A stretch of DNA of 64,000 bases from Dechloromonas sp. UBA6271 (GTDB taxonomy: Bacteria > Pseudomonadota > Gammaproteobacteria > Burkholderiales > Rhodocyclaceae), in contig DJUX01000060.1 of assembly GCA_002440665.1 (NCBI GenBank), positions 9,742 to 73,741 on the forward strand, written 5' to 3'. The notes under the pieces were generated by a model. The model was not told the origin of the DNA. It did not search any database and worked only from the letters and a program-made list of their open reading frames with translations. Of this stretch, positions 57,832-64,000 are shown in pieces (the stretch's first letter is position 1; every line of letters begins with the position of its first letter). Both the position numbers and the translations under genes were made by a program.

Positions 57832-58568
57832 GAACCTTGTTTTTGGCTTGGCAGGCACCCACTGATAGAGCGTGGTTTCCTGTTGGTCGCCTAGATGCGG
57901 ACACCGAGCACTCCCTCTACCGATTTTGCTATACGCAGGGCGTCATTGGCGCCAGGAAAGTTGGCTTTCACCCCATTGCATCTTTTCCAACACTTGGGGA
58001 GTCCTATCAGTCCTCCGAGTTGTTCCCGATGTTTAAAAATCGGGTTTTGGGCAGTCAGCGTCGCGATTTTGCCAACTATCTGGCTTCTTTGGGTTTGGAA
58101 ACGCCTGATCCCATCGAGATTTTGGCTGTCTCCGGCGGCGAACGGCAAACAGATAGTTTTGAGGTGTTCCCCAAAATCGAGAAGGAAGCAGACGGCTCCT
58201 TCCGTTGCCGATTTTTTCTGCATGGCTTGCGGCACATGAGCGAAGCAGCACAGGCACGGGCGCAGCATCTCGTTCCCGGCGAACTGCTTGGCGTCTCCTT
58301 GGAGTTGAACAACCCCAAATATGGTTTGGCGATTCAACTCACCAGCCACCAAGATTACGAGTTCATCGGCTGGACACCCCGCTATATCGTCCTTGATATT
58401 CTCAAATCCATCACCAAAGCCCACGACATTAGTGCCACGATCATCAAGGTAAATACGGATGGTGTGCCGCTGAATCGTCGAGTGTTGGTTGAGATGAAGG
58501 GTGTTTTGCCAGCGGATTACGAACCGATGGCCGACGATATTTTTCTGCCTTTCGCAAATTTGGGCTAA
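57828..58568 (+). CDS. HipS-like (HipA N-subdomain) and HIRAN-domain fusion protein
   Basis: The 246-residue protein has an N-terminal part (residues about 3-90) with the HipA N-subdomain pattern: FPVGRLD, YRFCYTQG, IASFPTLGESYQSSELFPMFKNRVL. The C-terminal part (about 145-225) fits a HIRAN domain: LVPGELLGVSLELNNPKYGL, then FIGWTPRYIVLDIL. HIRAN domains bind DNA ends or damaged DNA in other proteins. It overlaps the kinase gene by 4 nt, so both are made together. A role as the kinase's partner or antitoxin is inference. Confidence 0.7.
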   Translation: MRTLFLAWQAPTDRAWFPVGRLDADTEHSLYRFCYTQGVIGARKVGFHPIASFPTLGESYQSSELFPMFKNRVLGSQRRDFANYLASLGLETPDPIEILAVSGGERQTDSFEVFPKIEKEADGSFRCRFFLHGLRHMSEAAQARAQHLVPGELLGVSLELNNPKYGLAIQLTSHQDYEFIGWTPRYIVLDILKSITKAHDISATIIKVNTDGVPLNRRVLVEMKGVLPADYEPMADDIFLPFANLG

Positions 58569-58625
58569 TGCCTGCGCAAACTGATGTGCTGGCTATATTG
58601 GCACGGCATTGCAGCCCAATTACAT

Positions 58626-58710
58626 CTTCTCGCTGGCCGTGGTCGCGGTGATCATCGGCGCCTCGGTGTGGGCGTCCCTGCGCAAGGAAGCCCGTGCTGG
58701 CAAGGGCTGA
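58626..58710 (+). pseudogene. Displaced original 3' end of terC (right direct repeat copy)
   Basis: This stretch encodes [18 protein letters not shown] and then RKEARAGKG before a TGA at 58708-58710, in register with the C-terminus of TerC encoded at 51697-51792. It has no upstream coding context, since the preceding 60 bp are unrelated. Its stop directly abuts the stop of the convergent cti gene at 58711, which shows the arrangement before insertion. Confidence 0.92.
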
Positions 58711-61056
58711 TCAGCGGTTCTCGAAGCGGCTGTAATCGAGCACGGCGGCCTCACGGGGCGCCGTGCGCCGCCACTCGGCGTGCAGCGCGTCGCTCGTCGG
58801 CCAGAAACGCGGGTCGGTGCGGCGCACGCCGAAGCGCTCGGTCAGCCTGACCAGGCCGGCCTCGTCGCTCAGGCGCCCGATGGCGTCGACGAAATCGGGC
58901 AGTTTTTCGGGGTCGACCGCAAAGAACGCGTTGGGATAGGCACCGATCACGCCATCCAGCGCCAGCAGCGTATCTTCCTTCGGCCGCCGGCGTTCCGCCT
59001 CGTCGAACATCTCGGCGACGTTGCTATGCGCGCTGTTGCGCACCAGCGATACGATCTGCGGGTGGCCATCGGGACGCTTGAGCAGCAACAGGCTCTGTTC
59101 GGGCATCACCGAGGCCGGAATGCCGCGGATTTGTGAAAGCCGGCGCATCTGGTTCACTTCCGCCGGCGTCAGCCCGGTGTTTTTCCAGTCGAGCGCGGGG
59201 TTGCGCACCGGCGCCATGCGCTGCGCGACGGCCTGGTAAAGCTCGCCCAAGTGATCTTTGGTCCGGTACTGCATGCCGCTTTCGCGCGGGAAATAGTCGG
59301 CGGCATCGGTGAAATAACGGTCGGTCTGGTCCTTGCGGCCGCGATACCAGAAGTCGAGTACCGGCTGGCGATCCTTGAGCGGCAGGAAGCTGAGGAAATT
59401 GAGTTCGCCTTCCATGCGCAGGAAATCCATGTACAGCCGGGTCGCCAGCTGGTGGCCGATGTTGCCGTAGACGTCGTAGCCGGCGAGCAGCAGGTAGTGC
59501 ATGCGCTCGAACAGCGGGTAGCCGATGACCAGCATCGTCTGCGGGCGTTCGCCGGCGAAGCCGCGGCTCACCGAGGCGCTGTCGAAATGGCGGAACACGG
59601 TCAGCGCGGCGTTCGGGTTTTTCCCGTCGCCGTCCCACAGATGGGTGACGTTCGGCAGGTTTTTCTTGCTCTCTGCCGCCAGCAGGGTGCTTTTTTCCTT
59701 CAGGAAGCGCTTTTCCAGCTTGGCGTAGTCGCGCCAGGCCAGCAGCCCGGCCGTACTTTCGTGTTCCGCCGGCAACTGCAGATTGATGATGTCAGTGTCG
59801 AGCAGGGTGGTCGTCATCCTGGCTTCGTTGTCGCTCGGTGCCACGAAGGCGACCCAGAACAGGTCGTTGATCACGTTGAGCGCCACCTGTCCGCGGCAGA
59901 CCGGCCCCTTCATGAAACCCATCATGATGAACTGCGCGTCGTCGAGCATGAAACGGTAACGGGAATTGACCGGCAGGGCACGGAAAGTGGCAAAGGGGTT
60001 GGATGCCTTCTCGATTTCGTAGCCGGGCAGGGCATCGACCGCGTAGGTCGGCGTGAAGAACCATTGGCGAATACGCTCCATGCGGGCGGCGTCGAGCTGC
60101 AGCGGCATGAAGGTCTTGGCGACCTGCGTCGCCTCGCTGTAACGGAGGCGGTAATAAACGCGCGGCACGCCGGGGTCGTCGTAGGGACGGCGGGTCGCGA
60201 CGACGTCGATCGGTTGTCCGGGCGGTGTCCGGCTGCGGACGAGCTGGAAATAGCGTCCCGGCGCCTCCGCGAAATGGAGGTGGCCGATATACCAGTGCTC
60301 GTAGATATAGCGCGCCACCAGTTGCTCCCGCAGGCTGTCGCCGTTCAGGAAGCGCTCCCAATCCGCGACCTGCGCCAGGGCGCTGGCCGGCAGCGGTTCC
60401 GCCGGCGTGTAGGGCGCACCTGCTTCCAGCCAGCGCGCCAGCGTCTGGTGCTCGGCTTTCGCCAGCGGCGGCATGCCGAAGGGCATCCCCCGTTCACTGT
60501 GTTTGCTGGCGTAGTCATCGAAGGTCTCGGCCCGAGTGCAGGTATCCGTGCGATCCAGCGAGAAGTCGAGGTCGGCGTTGGTGATGGCGCCGCTGTCCGG
60601 TCCCGGGTGCATCTGTTTCAGCGCCAGCATGCGATACATGACGCCGCCGTCGCGGTTGGCCTCCGGCGACTGCATGCGTTCGTTGAGCACCGGGAAAAAG
60701 CCTTTTTGCCGCCAGTCGGCATTGGTCAGCGCATCGAAGCCGAGGCGGGTCGGCTCGTCGGCGATCAGTCGCACGCTGGAATAGACAGTCTTCGGATTGG
60801 CGCCGCGGGTCAGCCCGGCGTAGCTGGTCAGGTTGAGCTGACAGGGCGCGTCGTAACAGGCGTGGCAGGAGACGCAGCGCTGGTCGAGCAGCGGGCGCAC
60901 TTCCCTCCAGTAGTCCGGAGCGCCGCTGACCGCGGCGGGTGGATGATCGAAGTGCGCCGGGTCGGCCGGGCCGAAGCGGTCGTCGAGCTGCAGGGTGCCG
61001 ACGATGGTGGCGCAACCGGCGACGAAGGCCAGGAGAAGCGGGGGCAGCAGGCGCAT
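58711..61056 (-). CDS. cti: Fatty acid cis/trans isomerase
   Basis: The 781-residue periplasmic enzyme converts cis- to trans-unsaturated fatty acids in membrane phospholipids as a rapid solvent and heat stress response. It has a lipobox-like signal (LLLAFVAGC), the cytochrome c-type heme site CVSCH in LLDQRCVSCHACYDAPC and the long Cti core. The ATG at 61056 (MRLLPPLL) gives the correct signal peptide, although the ribosome binding site is weak. It is convergent with the displaced terC end. Confidence 0.94.
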   Translation of the reverse strand: MRLLPPLLLAFVAGCATIVGTLQLDDRFGPADPAHFDHPPAAVSGAPDYWREVRPLLDQRCVSCHACYDAPCQLNLTSYAGLTRGANPKTVYSSVRLIADEPTRLGFDALTNADWRQKGFFPVLNERMQSPEANRDGGVMYRMLALKQMHPGPDSGAITNADLDFSLDRTDTCTRAETFDDYASKHSERGMPFGMPPLAKAEHQTLARWLEAGAPYTPAEPLPASALAQVADWERFLNGDSLREQLVARYIYEHWYIGHLHFAEAPGRYFQLVRSRTPPGQPIDVVATRRPYDDPGVPRVYYRLRYSEATQVAKTFMPLQLDAARMERIRQWFFTPTYAVDALPGYEIEKASNPFATFRALPVNSRYRFMLDDAQFIMMGFMKGPVCRGQVALNVINDLFWVAFVAPSDNEARMTTTLLDTDIINLQLPAEHESTAGLLAWRDYAKLEKRFLKEKSTLLAAESKKNLPNVTHLWDGDGKNPNAALTVFRHFDSASVSRGFAGERPQTMLVIGYPLFERMHYLLLAGYDVYGNIGHQLATRLYMDFLRMEGELNFLSFLPLKDRQPVLDFWYRGRKDQTDRYFTDAADYFPRESGMQYRTKDHLGELYQAVAQRMAPVRNPALDWKNTGLTPAEVNQMRRLSQIRGIPASVMPEQSLLLLKRPDGHPQIVSLVRNSAHSNVAEMFDEAERRRPKEDTLLALDGVIGAYPNAFFAVDPEKLPDFVDAIGRLSDEAGLVRLTERFGVRRTDPRFWPTSDALHAEWRRTAPREAAVLDYSRFENR

Positions 61057-61213
61057 GACAGGGATTTGCGTTTGAGTTGGCCGCCAGTGTAGCGCAGGCG
61101 GGATGACGCCGGCCTGATTGGCAGGGTGTCGAGGCGGCAGTACGTCGCCGGCTTGGTGTGCAAACCTGCTAATATTTCCCTTTTCGCTGCATTGCACCAA
61201 AGGCGTTTTCCCG

Positions 61214-62425
61214 ATGTCCATTCCCGCTGCCGACCGCATGAGTCCGGAAGAGCGCCGTGCCGGTGCCTCCCTGGCTTCCATCTTCGCCCTGCGCATGCTG
61301 GGACTGTTTCTCATCCTGCCGGTGTTCTCGGTCTACGCCAAAACCCTGCCCGGCGGCGACAACCTGGCGCTGGTCGGTTTTGCGCTGGGGGCTTATGGCC
61401 TGACGCAGGCGGTGTTCCAGATTCCCTACGGCATCGCTTCCGATCTCTGGGGGCGCAAGCTGGTCATCGTCGTCGGCCTGGTCATTTTCGCGCTGGGCAG
61501 TTTCGTCGCCGCCTGGGCGCCGGACATGACGTGGATCATCATCGGCCGCGTGTTGCAGGGGATGGGGGCGATTTCGGCGGCAGTCACCGCACTGGCCGCC
61601 GACCTGACGCGCGAGGAGCATCGCACCAAGGTGATGGCGATGATCGGTTCTTCGATCGGTCTTGTCTTTGCGCTGTCGCTGGTCGGCGCGCCGCTGCTTT
61701 ACGGCTGGATCGGCATGGGCGGACTGTTCTCCATGACTGGCGTCCTGGCGCTGACGGCTATTTTTTTGCTGCTCAAGGCGGTGCCGCCGGCGCCGCCGCC
61801 GCATGGCCACGAAAAACTGCCGTTGCGCCGGGTGGTTTTCGATGCCGACCTGCTGCGCCTGAACATCGGCATCTTCACGCTGCACATGGTCCAGATGGCC
61901 ATGTTCGTCGTCCTGCCGCATGCGCTGGTCAATCATGGCGGGCTGGCAGCGGCGGCGCACTGGAAGGTCTATCTGCCGGCCGTCCTCGTTTCGTTCGCCA
62001 TCATGGTGCCGGCGATCATCGCTGCCGAACGCAAGGACAAGATGCGGCCGATCTTCCGTGCCGCCATTGCGCTGCTCGTCGTCGTCCAGCTCGGCCTGCT
62101 CTTTTTCGGCCAGAGCTTGTGGACACTGGCCCTGTGGCTGTTGCTCTTCTTCGTCGCTTTCAACATTCTCGAAGCGACGCTGCCCTCGCTGGTTTCACGT
62201 ACCGCGCCGCCGGCCGCCAAGGGCGCCGCGCTCGGCGTTTACAACACGACGCAGGCGATCGGCCTGTTCATCGGCGGCGCGGGCGGCGGGTATATTGCCC
62301 AGAATTTCGGCGATAATGCGGTTTTTGCCGCCTGCACCGGGCTGGTTCTGATCTGGCTGGCGGTGGCGAACTCGATGAATTTTCCGCAACGGCGCGTTGC
62401 TGCCGCTGCGACTCAAACTGCTTAG
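61214..62425 (+). CDS. Major facilitator superfamily transporter
   Basis: The 403-residue protein has 12 predicted membrane helices and the MFS motif A region (GIASDLWGRKLVIVVG) after helix 2. It is similar to YajR/Bcr-like drug:proton antiporters. In many betaproteobacteria an MFS gene of this type precedes ssb, as here (12 nt before ssb). The ATG at 61214 was preferred over upstream readings because it begins just before helix 1. Substrate unknown. Confidence 0.9.
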   Translation: MSIPAADRMSPEERRAGASLASIFALRMLGLFLILPVFSVYAKTLPGGDNLALVGFALGAYGLTQAVFQIPYGIASDLWGRKLVIVVGLVIFALGSFVAAWAPDMTWIIIGRVLQGMGAISAAVTALAADLTREEHRTKVMAMIGSSIGLVFALSLVGAPLLYGWIGMGGLFSMTGVLALTAIFLLLKAVPPAPPPHGHEKLPLRRVVFDADLLRLNIGIFTLHMVQMAMFVVLPHALVNHGGLAAAAHWKVYLPAVLVSFAIMVPAIIAAERKDKMRPIFRAAIALLVVVQLGLLFFGQSLWTLALWLLLFFVAFNILEATLPSLVSRTAPPAAKGAALGVYNTTQAIGLFIGGAGGGYIAQNFGDNAVFAACTGLVLIWLAVANSMNFPQRRVAAAATQTA

Positions 62426-62437
62426 GAGACATTATTC

Positions 62438-62905
62438 ATGGCATCGGTTAACAAAGTGATTCTCGTCGGCAATCTGGGCGCCGACCCGGAAACCCGCTAT
62501 ACCGCAAGCGGCGATGCTGTCTGCAACATCCGCCTGGCGACGACCGAGAGTTGGAAGGACAAGGCCAGCGGCGAGAAGCGCGAAATTACCGAATGGCATC
62601 GCGTCGTCTTTTATCGCAAGCTGGCAGAGATCGCCGGCCAGTATCTGAAGAAGGGCTCTCAGGTTTATCTGGAAGGTCGCATCAAGACCCGCAAGTGGCA
62701 GGACAAGGAAGGTCAGGACCGTTATACGACCGAAATCGAGGCGACCGAGATGCAGATGCTCGGCGGTCGCCAAGGCATGGGTGCGCCAGCCTCTTCCGGT
62801 GGCGGTGGTGGTTACGACAGCGAGCCGGCCGATTACGCGCCGGCGCCCCCCAAGAACAAACCGAAGCCGGCCTTCGACGACCTCGGCGACGATATTCCGT
62901 TCTAG
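62438..62905 (+). CDS. ssb: Single-stranded DNA-binding protein
   Basis: The 155-residue protein has an N-terminal OB fold ([39 protein letters not shown]), a Gly/Pro-rich linker and the acidic C-terminal tip DDLGDDIPF, which docks partner proteins. The ATG at 62438 follows GGAGA. Confidence 0.98.
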   Translation: MASVNKVILVGNLGADPETRYTASGDAVCNIRLATTESWKDKASGEKREITEWHRVVFYRKLAEIAGQYLKKGSQVYLEGRIKTRKWQDKEGQDRYTTEIEATEMQMLGGRQGMGAPASSGGGGGYDSEPADYAPAPPKNKPKPAFDDLGDDIPF

Positions 62906-63000
62906 CCAGTACTAAATCCCGGCAGGCTGTCAGCAATACGGCGGCCTGACCCGGTAAATTATCAGAGCGGCGATCAAGCCGCCGGTGATTCGGGGGTTCA

Positions 63001-64000
63001 ATGAGCAGCAACGATTCGCAGGCCGGAGAGGTCACCGGCAAACGACTGGCCGTCCTGGCACTGGCAGCCCTCGGGGTCGTCTATGGCGACATCGGCACCA
63101 GCCCGCTCTATGCCGTGAAAGAGGTCTTCGCCGGCAATCACCCGATTCCGGTCAACGAAGCCAATATTTTCGGCAGCCTGTCGCTGTTTTTCTGGGCGCT
63201 GATCATCGTCGTTTCGGTCAAGTACGTGACCTTCATCATGCGTGCCGACAACCGCGGCGAGGGCGGCATCATGGCGCTGATCGCGCTGGCCCTGCATGAC
63301 GTCCAGAACAAGCCGAAGCAGGCGAAGGCAGTGATGATCGTCGGCATTCTCGGGGCGGCGATGTTCTACGGCGACGGCATGGTCACGCCGGCGATCTCGG
63401 TTCTTTCTGCGGTCGAGGGGCTGGAGGTGGCGACCCCGGCGCTTAAATCCTTCGTCATCCCGATCACGCTGGTCGTGCTGTTCATCCTGTTCTACGTCCA
63501 GCGCCATGGGACGGCGCTGGTCGGCTCGTTCTTCGGGCCGGTCATGTTGCTCTGGTTCAGCACGCTGGCGGCACTCGGCCTCTACAACGTCGTCGATCAT
63601 CCGGCCATCCTGCATGCCTTGAATCCGCTCTACGGCCTGGAATTCCTGCTCGACAACAAGGCGATGGCGCTGGTCGCCATGGGTAACGTGGTGCTGGCGG
63701 TGACCGGGGCCGAGGCGCTCTATGCCGACATGGGCCATTTCGGCCGCAAGCCGATTCAGCGCGCCTGGTTCGCCTTCGTGCTGCCGGCGCTGGTACTCAA
63801 TTATTTCGGCCAGGGGGCATTGATCCTGGCGGAACCGGAAGCGGCGAAGAATCCGTTCTTCCTTTCGGCGCCGGAGTGGGCGCTCTATCCGCTGGTCGCC
63901 TTGTCCACGCTGGCCACGGTGATCGCCTCGCAGGCGGTCATTTCCGGCGCCTTCTCGGTGACGCGCCAGGCCATGCAGCTCGGCTTCATGCCGCGCATGG
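63001..64000 (+). CDS. kup: Kup-type potassium uptake protein, N-terminal part
   Basis: The first 333 codons are in the window; the gene runs off the right edge. It shows the Kup signature [33 protein letters not shown] and [23 protein letters not shown], with at least eight membrane helices so far. It imports K+ with protons. The ATG at 63001 begins [11 protein letters not shown]. The 95-bp gap from ssb contains a small GCGGC/GCCGC hairpin. Confidence 0.95.
   Translation, partial: MSSNDSQAGEVTGKRLAVLALAALGVVYGDIGTSPLYAVKEVFAGNHPIPVNEANIFGSLSLFFWALIIVVSVKYVTFIMRADNRGEGGIMALIALALHDVQNKPKQAKAVMIVGILGAAMFYGDGMVTPAISVLSAVEGLEVATPALKSFVIPITLVVLFILFYVQRHGTALVGSFFGPVMLLWFSTLAALGLYNVVDHPAILHALNPLYGLEFLLDNKAMALVAMGNVVLAVTGAEALYADMGHFGRKPIQRAWFAFVLPALVLNYFGQGALILAEPEAAKNPFFLSAPEWALYPLVALSTLATVIASQAVISGAFSVTRQAMQLGFMPRM

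Noticed and set aside
58584..58850. 88-codon open frame over the terC remnant
   Set aside because: It reads the displaced terC end out of frame and continues into the antisense of cti; the in-frame reading ends at 58710.

Overview
The window is a GC-rich chromosomal segment that looks betaproteobacterial, most likely from the Rhodocyclales (Dechloromonas/Azonexus-like). This rests on gene content and codon use: a homodimeric-type pyruvate dehydrogenase E1, anaerobic indolepyruvate:ferredoxin oxidoreductase under an FNR-like site, NorE/NorF-type membrane proteins, two PHA-synthase-like DUF3141 proteins, a DUF3141/SpecificRecomb/TamA/TamB run, and prfA-prmC-grxD downstream of hemA. The genus is inference.

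Layout. 1-3994 (minus strand): start of aceF, complete aceE, then norE-norF. 4185-10255 (plus): iorA-iorB, then folD-purE-purK-sua5 with overlapping starts and stops, facing a pterin carbinolamine dehydratase. 10724-14237 is a lower-GC patch: tRNA-Ala(CGC), a decapitated tyrosine-type integrase, a LysR regulator, an Rnk-like protein, a tandem universal stress protein and a small DRR-rich protein. 14552-31515: CBS-domain protein, isochorismatase-like hydrolase, phosphotransacetylase-like enzyme, DUF3141 protein 1, SpecificRecomb membrane protein, tamA-tamB, an MscS-family channel and DUF3141 protein 2. 31594-36704: a three-gene minus-strand operon (CoA-disulfide reductase-rhodanese, a small membrane protein, a SulP transporter) divergent from an AraC regulator; two of the three operon genes carry a visible lesion. 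36848-43018: an RND tripartite efflux operon and an AhpD-like protein. 43093-50498 (minus): grxD, prmC, prfA, hemA, then the sulfate ABC transporter sbp-cysT-cysW-cysA. 50639-58710: a yybP-ykoY (Mn2+) riboswitch and terC, followed by a 6.9-kb insertion carrying hsdR-hsdM-hsdS, a HipA-like kinase and a HipS-like/HIRAN fusion protein; the insertion is bounded by a duplicated 3' end of terC. 58711-64000: cis/trans fatty acid isomerase, an MFS transporter, ssb and the start of kup.

The most interesting region is 51696-58710. A type I restriction-modification operon runs directly into a split HipA-like pair: a kinase lacking the N-terminal subdomain, translationally coupled to a protein that joins a HipA N-subdomain-like region to a HIRAN domain. 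No HipB-like DNA-binding protein is present. The cassette sits in the 3' end of terC, and the two terC 3' copies differ only at synonymous third positions across their homologous part. This is a candidate for an undescribed defence or toxin-antitoxin arrangement.

Other signals are a class-II-positioned FNR-like box at ior, a helically phased direct repeat before the AraC gene, a perfect 16-bp palindrome before the AhpD-like gene, and a very short hemA leader with a GTG start. No CRISPR array, rRNA or complete insertion sequence was seen.
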